Assembly: GCA_017517865.1 (NCBI GenBank)
Contig: JAFWYB010000003.1
Location: forward strand, 1-64,000
Length of the DNA stretch: 64,000 nucleotides
Direction of reading: 5' to 3'
Origin: Clostridia bacterium
Lineage (GTDB): Bacteria; Bacillota; Clostridia; Oscillospirales; Acutalibacteraceae
In this document: piece by piece, positions 6,123 through 13,526 of the stretch
Position numbering within the stretch: position 1 is the first letter of the stretch
Layout of the letters: each line of letters opens with the position of its first letter
The notes under the pieces: model-generated
Seen by the model: the letters and a program-made list of their open reading frames with translations, nothing else
The model's database searches: none
Told to the model about the DNA's origin: nothing
Made by a program: the position numbers and the translations under genes

Positions 6123-6614
6123 ATGGCAGACTTAGAACATCTTGAACAGAGATTTCAGATGATAAAGGAATTTGCCAGGAAGAAGGAAGAGCTTCCCCGG
6201 TACCAGGGTGAGAATGCTTTCAGCTTTGTTGATGAGCATTACTTTCAGGCTATGAGACACATGTATGCACGTTACCGTCTGCATACGATCCGAAGAGAGC
6301 TTGCCGAGCAGGAGGTAAATAAGTACCAATTGTGTTACATAAGAGACAAGACCTCAGAGGAGACTATGGCACGCGGTTACCGTGAGCTTGACGAGAAGCG
6401 CAGAGGGATTGCTCAATGGACAAAGCAGCTGATGAAGCCTGAAAGCAGAAGCATAAAAGAGCTCTTCGGAATTCTTTTCTGTGAGCTTCTTCCTGCATTA
6501 ACGGACAAGGTAACAGCTGAGAAGATAAAAGAAGGCGCAGGCTATGCTCTCATTACCGGATGCAACAGCCTGAGCGAAGAAGAAATCAAGGAGGTAGAGA
6601 AATGGTACCCATAA
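6123..6614 (+). CDS. Hypothetical early phage protein
   Basis: A 163-residue, mostly alpha-helical, highly charged protein with no recognised domain. The N-terminal half is rich in Arg, Glu and His (FQAMRHMYARYRLHTIRREL) and the C-terminal quarter has a hydrophobic helix (ELFGILFCELLPALTDKV). AAAGGAA precedes the ATG. It overlaps the following gene by 13 bp, so they are probably co-translated. Confidence 0.7.
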   Translation: MADLEHLEQRFQMIKEFARKKEELPRYQGENAFSFVDEHYFQAMRHMYARYRLHTIRRELAEQEVNKYQLCYIRDKTSEETMARGYRELDEKRRGIAQWTKQLMKPESRSIKELFGILFCELLPALTDKVTAEKIKEGAGYALITGCNSLSEEEIKEVEKWYP

Positions 6615-6835
6615 AGTTAGGGATGACTGAGGAGGAGCTTCTCGAGTACATCAAGGAATATTACAGTGACGATGCTGCGGAACATATGGTCAGAACGGTG
6701 AAGGAAAGCGGATATGCTGCTTACGGTGCCTTTGCCGCAAACAAAGCAAGGCTGTCGAGGGATGAGGAGAGGATATATAACCTCTTCAGAGTTCCCGGAT
6801 ATATGCCGCCGAAGAGGAGTGAAGCGGATGCTTAA
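6602..6835 (+). CDS. Small hypothetical protein, coupled to SSB
   Basis: A 77-residue acidic helical protein without recognised motifs. The ATG at 6602 was chosen because AAGGAGG lies 8-14 bp upstream; it overlaps the previous stop codon. Its own stop overlaps the start of the single-strand binding protein gene, which suggests a shared role in phage DNA replication or only tight packing. Confidence 0.65.
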   Translation: MVPIKLGMTEEELLEYIKEYYSDDAAEHMVRTVKESGYAAYGAFAANKARLSRDEERIYNLFRVPGYMPPKRSEADA

Positions 6836-7268
6836 CTGTGCGGTACTTATGGGAAGGCTTACAGCTGATCCTGTTCTTAAGACTACGGCAAGCGGCAAAG
6901 AGGTCTGCAGATTCGGTATTGCTGTTGACAGAGGCGGTACGGAAAGAAAGGCTGACTTCATAAACATTGTCGCCTGGGACAGCGGTGCAAGGTTTGTTAC
7001 AAACCACTTTTCAAAGGGCTCAATGATTGCTGTTCAGGGTGCGATTCAGACAAGCACCTATCAGACGCAGAAGGGTGAGAAGCGTACCGCCTTTGAGGTT
7101 GTGGCAAAGGAGCTGAGCTTTTGCGAGAAGGCTCCTGCATCGGCAAGCGGTACTAAGTCTGCAGGAGTGGTAAAAGGGGAAGCGGCAGAGGAGTTTGCGC
7201 CTTATTACGGTAATGCCACGGCCGCAGACTTTGAAGAAATAACCGATGATGAAGATTTACCGTTTTAG
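6828..7268 (+). CDS. ssb: Single-stranded DNA-binding protein
   Basis: A 146-residue SSB. The OB fold is clear in the first 105 residues: start MLNCAVLMGRLTADP, then FGIAVDRG, FINIVAWDSGARFVTNHF and a GSMIAVQGAIQTSTYQ strand. The C-terminus is the acidic tip DDEDLPF that recruits replication and repair proteins. It coats ssDNA during phage replication and would fit a rolling-circle stage started by the Rep at 5299. The start overlaps the preceding stop codon. Confidence 0.96.
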   Translation: MLNCAVLMGRLTADPVLKTTASGKEVCRFGIAVDRGGTERKADFINIVAWDSGARFVTNHFSKGSMIAVQGAIQTSTYQTQKGEKRTAFEVVAKELSFCEKAPASASGTKSAGVVKGEAAEEFAPYYGNATAADFEEITDDEDLPF

Positions 7269-7280
7269 GGGGGTGGAGAT

Positions 7281-7754
7281 GTGAGTAAAGCAGCATTGAC
7301 AAGCATAAATCCTCCGCACACGAATAACATCTTCTCGGGATTAAAGGGCATAGAGTGGAGAACAAAACCTATGCCTACAGGAAAGCATTATTGCTACGAA
7401 ACCAAAAAATGCTTTGGTGTAGGTAAGGTTATAGGCGAATTTAGGATTTGGCGTGTTGTAAGATACGAAAACATAAGCACGATACCTGAAGGATACATCA
7501 GTTCAGGCTGTGTTCCAATAGAATTTTTAGAAGCATACAGCAAAGGCAGACCGATATATGCGAATTTTATAAAATCACCCGTAAAATACGACAAGCCGAA
7601 AGAATTGAGCGAGTATAAGAAAATAAATCGTGAATGTTGGTATGCATATTTGGGGCTTGCAAAAAGAGATTGTCCCGAATGTCAAAATAAAGGGTGTTTT
7701 ATACAAAGACCGCCGCAGAGCTGGTGTTATGTAGAGGAGCTTGAGGATATATGA
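7281..7754 (+). CDS. ASCH/PUA-like domain phage protein
   Basis: A 157-residue protein of a type common in Firmicutes prophages. The N-terminal INPPHTNNIFSGLKGIEWRT, followed by a GEFRIWRVV strand, resembles the ASCH/PUA-like fold, which binds RNA or modified bases. Four C-terminal Cys (CPECQNKGC, WCYV) may bind zinc, followed by RPPQSWCYVEE. It uses a GTG start at 7281 preceded by GGGGTGGAG. It overlaps the next gene (VRR-NUC) by 4 bp, so it is in the same translational unit. RNA or nucleotide binding is inferred from the family. Confidence 0.75.
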   Translation: MSKAALTSINPPHTNNIFSGLKGIEWRTKPMPTGKHYCYETKKCFGVGKVIGEFRIWRVVRYENISTIPEGYISSGCVPIEFLEAYSKGRPIYANFIKSPVKYDKPKELSEYKKINRECWYAYLGLAKRDCPECQNKGCFIQRPPQSWCYVEELEDI

Positions 7755-8293
7755 GCGTTTACTGTTTACAGTTTGACTGCCGCATGAAGGATTGCCCTAG
7801 GCACCCGGACAGAGCAAAAACAGACAGAGAGGCAAGGCACAGAGATTTTGAAAACAACGTTAACGTCTGTATCAAGCCTGATTTTCTTTCTGCCCTGCAA
7901 GCGGCAGAGAAAAAGAAAGCGGCAGCTCTCCCGGTGCCGACAGAATCAGAAGAGCAGCAGGCTCTTTTCGATTGGGCCGAGAGGCTTACATATCTGTACC
8001 CTGAGCTGGAGCTTATGTATCACATACCGAATGAAGGTAAGCGGAGCAAGGCATACGGCGCCAAGCTCAGGAAGGAAGGGCTTAAGGAAGGCGTGCCCGA
8101 TGTGCATCTGCCCGTTGCCCGAGGACAGTACCATTCTCTTTACATCGAGATGAAGAGAAGAAGCGACAGCGTTACCTCTCAACCTCAGAGAAGGTGGATA
8201 AGAAATCTCAAGAAATATGGTAATGCGGCTTATGTATGCCACGGTTGGGAAGAAGCTGTGAAGGTTATTGAAGAATATTTGAGTTTAAAGTAA
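7751..8293 (+). CDS. VRR-NUC domain nuclease
   Basis: A 180-residue protein. The N-terminal 40 residues contain a Cys/His cluster (CLQFDCRMKDCPRHPD) that could bind zinc. The C-terminal 110 residues are a VRR-NUC (PD-D/ExK) domain: SEEQQALFDWAE, HIPNEGKRS, then GVPDVHLPVA and LYIEMKRR, supplying the D...ExK catalytic residues, and YVCHGWEEA. VRR-NUC proteins are structure-specific nucleases and in phages probably process replication or recombination intermediates. A degraded copy of its last 62 bp is found at 9550-9611, on the far side of the next gene. Confidence 0.88.
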   Translation: MSVYCLQFDCRMKDCPRHPDRAKTDREARHRDFENNVNVCIKPDFLSALQAAEKKKAAALPVPTESEEQQALFDWAERLTYLYPELELMYHIPNEGKRSKAYGAKLRKEGLKEGVPDVHLPVARGQYHSLYIEMKRRSDSVTSQPQRRWIRNLKKYGNAAYVCHGWEEAVKVIEEYLSLK

Positions 8294-8297
8294 GGAG
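8236..8297 (+). repeat. Parental copy of the 62-bp duplication flanking the PAPS-reductase-like gene
   Basis: The last 58 bases of the VRR-NUC gene plus its downstream ribosome binding region align without gaps to 9550-9611 at 50 of 62 positions. The repeat brackets the gene at 8305-9474. Confidence 0.8.
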
Positions 8298-8304
8298 TAG
8301 ATTG

Positions 8305-9474
8305 ATGGAGAGCGTCTATGAGCGTATGGAACGAGAAAATTCCAAGTGGAAAGCGGCAATGTTCCGTGTAAAGCAACAACTACCTTATGAAATCAAAAAA
8401 ATGTATGCAGCAAGAAGAGCACTGCAATTTCAAAGAGAATGCGGACTTAGAGATTTAAATTACCATGTTTCTGTTGGAGGTCTCGACAGTATTACTTTGT
8501 ATCTTTTTTTACTTAGCATAGGCATTGAAGATGTAAAAGCCGTAAGTGTTTCAAGCTTGGAAAATAAGACTATCAGAAAAGTACATAAAGCTTTGCATAT
8601 TGAAGCACTTAAGCCTTCAATGCGTGAAGACGGTACACGGTGGACTAAAGCCAAGATATTACAGGAATTCGGTTTTCCTGTTCTGTCAAAGGAAATAGCA
8701 GCTAAGATTGAACTTTTACAGAATCCTTCGGAAAAGAATAAAACTGTTCGTCACGCTATTATTACCGGGGAAACAGGGGAGTACGGTGGTTTTCAGACAA
8801 GCTCAAGAATGAAACTTTCGCAAATATGGCTTGAGAAATTCGGAGGGTATGAGAACGAAAATGAAGGAGTGAATTATTCAAAACCTGACTTCCTTGTTTC
8901 GTCAAAGTGCTGTTATTACCTGAAAGAGAAGCCTTGTGATGATTGGGCGAAAGAGCACAACAGTGTACCATATCTCGGACTTATGGCTTCTGAGGGTGGT
9001 CGAAGAGCGAAAGGCCTTATGTTACACGGTTGTAATTACTTTGGGTCCTCAACTATCCGCTCGGCACCTTTTGCAATATTTGACAGACAAGATATTCTGA
9101 GACTTGCTCTTGAAATGGATAAATGGTATCAGGAACATTGGAAAAAATTCGGATTTGATTACGTTGAATCGGTTATTCCCAAGGTTTACGGAGAAATAGC
9201 AAAAGACAGTAAAGGAAGATTATACACAACAAAGGCACAACGGACCGGCTGTGAAATATGCGGCTTCGGTGTGCATATGGAAAAAAGGCCACACAGATTT
9301 GACCTGCTAAGAGAACAAAATCCTAAAGCTTGGCAGTATTGGATGTTTGACTGTTGCACCGACAGTGACGGCAACAAATACGGTTGGGGCAAGGTTCTTT
9401 ATTATATCGGTGTTCCTTATGAATGGGACGGCGCTTGCATGGTTAATGAAGTTGGTCAGTTAAGTTTATTTTAA
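8305..9474 (+). CDS. PAPS reductase-like PP-loop protein (IbrA/DndC-like)
   Basis: A 389-residue protein of the phage phosphoadenosine-phosphosulfate-reductase-like family (N-type ATP pyrophosphatases). The PP-loop is VSVGGLDSITLYLFL at about residues 52-66; the usual SGGKDS has become GGLDS. A Cys-rich C-terminal region (GCEICGFGVHMEKRPHRF, then CC) is typical of this family and may hold an iron-sulfur cluster or zinc. The ATG at 8305 has AAGGAG 7 bp upstream. Relatives include DndC (DNA phosphorothioation) and IbrA, which pairs with a ParB-like IbrB; a ParB-like gene follows here. Its substrate is unknown. It is bracketed by a partial duplication, so it looks like inserted cargo. Confidence 0.8.
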   Translation: MESVYERMERENSKWKAAMFRVKQQLPYEIKKMYAARRALQFQRECGLRDLNYHVSVGGLDSITLYLFLLSIGIEDVKAVSVSSLENKTIRKVHKALHIEALKPSMREDGTRWTKAKILQEFGFPVLSKEIAAKIELLQNPSEKNKTVRHAIITGETGEYGGFQTSSRMKLSQIWLEKFGGYENENEGVNYSKPDFLVSSKCCYYLKEKPCDDWAKEHNSVPYLGLMASEGGRRAKGLMLHGCNYFGSSTIRSAPFAIFDRQDILRLALEMDKWYQEHWKKFGFDYVESVIPKVYGEIAKDSKGRLYTTKAQRTGCEICGFGVHMEKRPHRFDLLREQNPKAWQYWMFDCCTDSDGNKYGWGKVLYYIGVPYEWDGACMVNEVGQLSLF

Positions 9475-9490
9475 AAGGAGGTAAAAGCAA

Positions 9491-9562
9491 ATGAGACAGA
9501 AAGTTAAAAAAGCACTCAGTATGTGCGGTGTAGACGGTGAGTGCACAGGATGTCACGGTTAG
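9491..9562 (+). pseudogene. Very short ORF with Cys motif, possible remnant
   Basis: A 23-codon ORF (MRQKVKKALSMCGVDGECTG then CHG) has AAAGGAGG about 11 bp upstream. Its last codons and stop lie in the degenerate VRR-NUC copy (9550-9611). It is probably a recombination scar in which a start region was joined to the end of another gene, although a real Cys-peptide cannot be excluded. Confidence 0.3.
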
Positions 9563-9611
9563 GAAGAAGCGGCAAGGGTAATTGAAGAATATTTAAAATC
9601 AAAATAAGGAG
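9550..9611 (+). repeat. Degenerate copy of the VRR-NUC gene 3' end
   Basis: Ungapped match to 8236-8297 at 50 of 62 positions, including the stop codon region and the following AAGGAG. In this copy the reading frame is closed early by TAG at 9560-9562, so it is non-coding for the nuclease and marks a past duplication or cassette insertion. Confidence 0.8.
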
Positions 9612-9619
9612 TTTTCACT

Positions 9620-10957
9620 ATGGAAAATATCAGAATGATAGAAATTGAAAAAATACATAATCACCCGGATAATCCGAGAAAGGATGTGGGTGATGTTTCG
9701 GAGCTTGCCGAGAGCATAAAGCACTCAGGTATAATGCAGAACCTTACTGTTGTTCCCTTCTGTGACGAATACAGAGTAATCATCGGCCACAGAAGACTTG
9801 CGGCTTCAAAGCTTGCAGGGCTCAAGGAGGTACCCTGCGCTGTTGTTGAGATGAGCGAAAAGGAGCAGATTGCAACAATGCTTTCTGAGAATATGCAGAG
9901 AGTTGATTTGACGGTTGTTGAACAGGCACAGGGTGTGCAGATGCTCTTTGACTTAGGAGAAAGTGTAGCGGCAATTTCCGAAAAGACAGGCTTTTCAGAA
10001 TCTACCGTCAGAAAGAGAATGAAGGTTGCAACTCTCCCTGCGGATAAGCTTAAGGAAGCGGAAAAGAGAGGCGGTACTCTTGAGGAGTATATAAAGTGCT
10101 GTGAAATCGAAAATGAAAAAGAGCGTAAAAAGCTTCTTGAAGCGGCAGGCACAAGAGACTTCAACTGGAAGTACGAATCTGCTATCAAAGAGCAGAAGTT
10201 GAAGAAGAATATTCCTCTCATAAAAAAAGAAATAAAAAAGCTTGCTAAGGAGATAAGCTCCGAAGACCGATGGACTTCGAAATATGACAGTCACAGCAGC
10301 ATTAATATTGTCAAATGGAAGCCAGGCGACAAGCTGATAAAAGGATACAAGGAAGGTCAGGAGTACTTCTGGTCCATTTCATACGGCACGTTGTACATTT
10401 CAGTCAAATCACAGAAGGTAAAGTCTGCCACCCCTAAGAAAAGCAAAAAGGAAATTGAAGCGGAACGTCGCCGTAAGGAATTAAAAAAGCTTTTTGAAAA
10501 GGCTCACAAAATGAGAGTTGATTTCATCCTTAATTTTTCGGCTGCCAAAAAGTTTGAAAAGATTATCACAGAGTATCTCATAAGATTCAATTTTGCAGAA
10601 GTTATTTATTACCGTAACAGTGATGATAACATTTTCAATAAGGCTATGGGAGACAACAGCAACGGTAAATATTATCAGAGACCTGATGCAGAGAAATTCA
10701 ATCAGTGGACAAAAGAAAAAAGCTCCTATGCACTGCTTATTCTTGCTTATGTTAAATCGGGCGATTCATCCTCTGCAAGTTGCTACGAAGGTAAATGGGG
10801 AGAGATGTACCCCGAATATAAAAAGAGTAATCTCCTTGAGCTGTTGTATGAATTCCTCGCTGAGCTTGGGTATCAGATAAGCACAGAGGAAGAACAGCTT
10901 ATAAACGGTACCCATGAGCTTTATGCACAGATAGAAAGTGAGGATAAAAATGACTAA
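9620..10957 (+). CDS. ParB-like protein (phage ParB/IbrB-type)
   Basis: A 445-residue protein. Residues 1-95 are a ParB/Srx N-terminal domain (NHPDNPRKDVGDVSELAESI, then YRVIIGHRRLAASKLAGL, the GxRRxxA box that binds CTP or DNA in relatives), followed by a KorB-type HTH (VAAISEKTGFSESTVRKRMK, about 115-135). The long C-terminal part (200-445) is charged and not recognised. Possible roles are phage partition or regulation, DNA nicking, or partnership with the PAPS-reductase-like protein just upstream, as IbrA/IbrB are paired. AAGGAG lies upstream of the ATG in the duplicated segment. Confidence 0.85.
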   Translation: MENIRMIEIEKIHNHPDNPRKDVGDVSELAESIKHSGIMQNLTVVPFCDEYRVIIGHRRLAASKLAGLKEVPCAVVEMSEKEQIATMLSENMQRVDLTVVEQAQGVQMLFDLGESVAAISEKTGFSESTVRKRMKVATLPADKLKEAEKRGGTLEEYIKCCEIENEKERKKLLEAAGTRDFNWKYESAIKEQKLKKNIPLIKKEIKKLAKEISSEDRWTSKYDSHSSINIVKWKPGDKLIKGYKEGQEYFWSISYGTLYISVKSQKVKSATPKKSKKEIEAERRRKELKKLFEKAHKMRVDFILNFSAAKKFEKIITEYLIRFNFAEVIYYRNSDDNIFNKAMGDNSNGKYYQRPDAEKFNQWTKEKSSYALLILAYVKSGDSSSASCYEGKWGEMYPEYKKSNLLELLYEFLAELGYQISTEEEQLINGTHELYAQIESEDKND

Positions 10958-11342
10958 AACAGCACTGATTACAGAAGAAAGCGGCTATGTTCTTCGATGT
11001 GCCGACGAGAAGACCCTTAAAGAGGTGGAAGCGGCATACAACAAACATCAAGCGAAAAAGCCCGTTGAACACTTTCCCTTTTCCAACTGCCCCGAATGTA
11101 AAACGGGTGTGCACCCGGGTATGAAGTATTGCAGTATATGCGGTCAGGCTCTTGACTGGAGTGAGGAACTTGACCCCATTGTTGAGCTCCTTAAAGAAGT
11201 CCACGATGAAGCGGTAGAGGATTTTGCTCACTTTCTCATTGATAAGGCTGAAAACGGTGTTATCGGTGTTGATGAGCTGCCTGATCTCGTTATTGAGTGG
11301 AAGGAAGGGAAAGGTGAGAGAAATGCAAACGAAAAAATGTAA
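10950..11342 (+). CDS. Hypothetical protein with zinc ribbon
   Basis: A 130-residue protein with a central four-Cys zinc ribbon (NCPECKTGVHPGMKYCSICG, residues about 45-64) and a C-terminal acidic helical half. The ATG at 10950 overlaps the end of the ParB-like gene; an in-frame GTG at 10938 is an alternative. Proteins of this design are common in phage early regions, but the function is unknown. It overlaps the next gene by 20 bp. Confidence 0.7.
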   Translation: MTKTALITEESGYVLRCADEKTLKEVEAAYNKHQAKKPVEHFPFSNCPECKTGVHPGMKYCSICGQALDWSEELDPIVELLKEVHDEAVEDFAHFLIDKAENGVIGVDELPDLVIEWKEGKGERNANEKM

Positions 11343-11583
11343 GGAATGTATTCATTTTGAGGCTTGCAGGCCGTATGTTGAACCTGAAGAAAGCTTTTCT
11401 GAAATTGAAGAGGGTTGTACTGCTTTTGAAAAGAAACCCGACGAGGCTTTTCTGCAAATGGTAAGAAGCCTCGAGATTGAATATGAAATAGCGAAGCGGC
11501 AGAGCTACGTGAGAAAGCCCTTGGCCTTTGCGCTGCATAAGGTGTGGAGAGCCACAGATAAAACCGAGAAAGCGAGGAAGTGA
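11323..11583 (+). CDS. Small Cys-containing hypothetical protein
   Basis: An 86-residue protein with CKECIHFEAC near its N-terminus, a possible half zinc site, and a basic C-terminus (RKPLAFALHKVWRATDKTEK). The start at 11323 has AAGGTGAG upstream within the end of the preceding gene. No family recognised. Confidence 0.6.
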   Translation: MQTKKCKECIHFEACRPYVEPEESFSEIEEGCTAFEKKPDEAFLQMVRSLEIEYEIAKRQSYVRKPLAFALHKVWRATDKTEKARK

Positions 11584-11589
11584 TACAAA

Positions 11590-11964
11590 ATGACAGAAAA
11601 ACAGATAATTAAAGCTTGGGAAGATGCAAAAAAATATGAATTTGTGCCTAATGAACGTTTTATTGATGAAACTCTTGAACTTATCAGATGCAAAAATGCA
11701 GAGATTGAGAGGTTGCAGAAAGAAAACGAAATACTTTCAACCAATGCTGATAATGCTTTTCAGGAAGGGCTTAATGAGAGCAGAGAGCTTTTCAAACAAG
11801 AAGTTGAAGCGGCTATCAGAGCCGAAGCGGTCAAAGAGTTTGGAGAAACATTGAAAGCACATCTTGATGACTTCTACCACACAGAAGAAGATGGTCTTTT
11901 GGAAACCGGTGATTTAATTGACACTCTTGTAAAAGAAAGAATAGGTGCTGACAATGCCGGATGA
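11590..11964 (+). CDS. Coiled-coil hypothetical protein
   Basis: A 124-residue acidic protein, largely alpha-helical. Residues 25-60 form a probable coiled coil (CKNAEIERLQKENEIL), followed by an Ala/Glu-rich helix. No known domain. It lies in the run of small early genes, 6 bp after the preceding stop codon, and overlaps the next one by 11 bp. Confidence 0.65.
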   Translation: MTEKQIIKAWEDAKKYEFVPNERFIDETLELIRCKNAEIERLQKENEILSTNADNAFQEGLNESRELFKQEVEAAIRAEAVKEFGETLKAHLDDFYHTEEDGLLETGDLIDTLVKERIGADNAG

Positions 11965-12148
11965 AAAAGAACAGCTTTTCCTCTGCAAGCCCTGCGCCGA
12001 GGAGATGAAGAACTACAAAACCGTAGCTTCGGTTGAATACATACGCCCGGCAAGAGATAAAGGCACCTGTGAGCTGTGCGGCCGCAGAAGGTTCGGGTAT
12101 GTGTGCGAGGTGGAGTACAGAGACGTGGAAAGGGAGGATGTTAAATGA
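11954..12148 (+). CDS. Small protein with two CxxC pairs (zinc finger-like)
   Basis: A 64-residue protein with CKPC at about residue 13 and CELCGRRR at about 41, an arrangement expected for a single zinc-binding fold. It starts inside the preceding gene and its end overlaps the next start (ATGA-type overlap). Function unknown. Confidence 0.65.
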   Translation: MPDEKEQLFLCKPCAEEMKNYKTVASVEYIRPARDKGTCELCGRRRFGYVCEVEYRDVEREDVK

Positions 12149-12336
12149 ACAACAGACAACTTAAGAAACAGCTCAAAAAAGAAAAAACGAAAGTTAGGCA
12201 GCTTATAAGGCTATCTGAAATTCTGATAAGAGCACTGCGCTATAACGCAAGCGCCACAGGATTATTTTCCACATATCGCGTTGCCGAAGCGGCACAAAAG
12301 AAGCTCAATGAAATCATAGGAGAAAAAAGTGGCTGA
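12145..12336 (+). CDS. Small basic hypothetical protein
   Basis: A 63-residue, strongly basic helical protein (KKQLKKEKTKVRQLIRL). GGGAGG lies just before the ATG at 12145, which overlaps the preceding stop codon. Nucleic-acid binding is possible from charge alone; no family recognised. Confidence 0.55.
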   Translation: MNNRQLKKQLKKEKTKVRQLIRLSEILIRALRYNASATGLFSTYRVAEAAQKKLNEIIGEKSG

Positions 12337-12547
12337 GCAATACATATTCGGTGCTGAAAATATGCCCGAGTGGGTAAGCGGCAGACTTTATCATTATAGG
12401 CGTGAGGACAGCTCAACAGGATATGAAATTGATACCGGTAGGTATATGAAGGTGATTTTTTTCGGGGATAAGCTCATACGTAACGGAGATTTTATCAAGG
12501 TTGAAAGAGGTGACGGCCGTGGCGAAAACAAAACGGTGGACGGATAA
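12329..12547 (+). CDS. Small hypothetical protein (GTG start)
   Basis: A 72-residue protein with predicted beta strands (RLYHYRREDSSTGYEIDTGR, then YMKVIFFGDKLI). It begins at GTG 12329 overlapping the preceding gene, with AGGAG about 9 bp upstream. No recognised domain. It overlaps the following gene in another frame. Confidence 0.55.
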   Translation: MAEQYIFGAENMPEWVSGRLYHYRREDSSTGYEIDTGRYMKVIFFGDKLIRNGDFIKVERGDGRGENKTVDG

Positions 12548-12905
12548 GGAAGATGAATATCTTATTGCTTCTATCAGAAGTGGAAAAAGTTTATATGAAA
12601 TCGGCAAGGATATGAAAAGGAGCGAGAAGTCATTACAAGCGCGATGCTTAAGGCTCAAAATTGATGTTGTGGAGCAGAAGAAAAAAACTAAAGTCAGCTC
12701 CTTTGACCTTGCGGATATTAAATGTCCGTTTTTCGACAGGTTGTACCGTGGAAAGAGTGTAAAGTGCGAAGGAGTATCTGAGGGCGGTTATATTGTTTTA
12801 GGTTTTGAAAGTGAGACTGGATGGGCCGAGCACGTGAGATATTTCTGTAATGTGGAGTATACTCGATGCCCGATATATAAAACCCTTGAAGAAAAATACC
12901 GCTGA
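12519..12905 (+). CDS. SANT/Myb-like HTH protein
   Basis: A 128-residue protein. The N-terminal 45 residues (RWTDKEDEYLIASIRSGKSL, then YEIGKDMKRSEKSLQARCLR) have the Trp-spaced helix-turn-helix of SANT/Myb-like or sigma-like DNA-binding domains found in phage late-gene regulators. The C-terminal half has three Cys (KCPFFDRLYRG, FCNVEYTRCP). GTG 12519 was preferred over TTG 12501 because AGAGGTG precedes it at good spacing. As the last gene before terminase and a strong terminator, it could be the late regulator; that is inference from position. Confidence 0.6.
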   Translation: MAKTKRWTDKEDEYLIASIRSGKSLYEIGKDMKRSEKSLQARCLRLKIDVVEQKKKTKVSSFDLADIKCPFFDRLYRGKSVKCEGVSEGGYIVLGFESETGWAEHVRYFCNVEYTRCPIYKTLEEKYR

Positions 12906-12915
12906 AGCTGAAAAA

Positions 12916-12945
12916 AGAGTGGGGAGAAAATCCTCACTCTTTTTT
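12916..12945 (+). terminator. Intrinsic terminator, copy 1 of 3
   Basis: A 10-bp stem (AGAGTGGGGA with TCCTCACTCT, one G-U pair) with loop GAAAA is followed by six T. The 25-nt stem-loop is identical to those at 17201 and 33657. It closes the early operon before the terminase genes. Confidence 0.9.
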
Positions 12946-12977
12946 GTTAACATAAAAATATCAGGGGGGAGGTTTCT

Positions 12978-13526
12978 ATGGGCGAATCCAAGAAAAAAGC
13001 GAACGCAAAAGGTAAAAAGCAGAGAAAAATACCGTGGCAAACGCTTGAAAATGAATATATTTCTTCCCGGGTGAGCTATAAAGAGCTGTCTGAAAAGCAC
13101 AAAATACCGAAAAGACAGATAGAAAGGTACGCTTCAGAGCATCAGTGGGTTGCAAAACGGCGTGAAATTGTCGGCGAAGTGTCGGCAAACGTAAAAAAGG
13201 CTATTATCAATGATGAAACCAATAAGCAGCTTGATTATCTTTCTGAAATTGGTGAAGCGGCAAAGAAGATAATCGAGGTTGTCACAAAGGCGGTTGAAGA
13301 CGATAAGCAGTTTTTCAGAAGAAGCTTCTATTCCGAGCAGGAGAAGAAGGTTGTTGAGTACGAAACCGAGAAGATTGACGGTGCGGCTGTTAACCAGGTG
13401 CTCAAGGCTCTTGAGAAGGTTACAGACATATACTGCTCTGCTTACGGTATCGAGAGAGAGGAGAACACCAAGAAGTACGAAATCAATGTAAATATGCCTG
13501 AAGGAGCGAAGGAATATGGCGAGTAA
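12978..13526 (+). CDS. terS: Terminase small subunit
   Basis: A 182-residue protein directly before the large terminase, overlapping it by 11 bp. The N-terminus is basic, followed by an HTH (VSYKELSEKHKIPKRQIERY) that would recognise the packaging site, then a helical oligomerisation region and a C-terminus ending near EYGE. The size and layout are those of TerS proteins that bind phage DNA and stimulate the TerL ATPase. GGGGGGAGG lies upstream of the ATG at 12978. The family assignment rests on position plus HTH, since TerS sequences are poorly conserved. Confidence 0.85.
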   Translation: MGESKKKANAKGKKQRKIPWQTLENEYISSRVSYKELSEKHKIPKRQIERYASEHQWVAKRREIVGEVSANVKKAIINDETNKQLDYLSEIGEAAKKIIEVVTKAVEDDKQFFRRSFYSEQEKKVVEYETEKIDGAAVNQVLKALEKVTDIYCSAYGIEREENTKKYEINVNMPEGAKEYGE

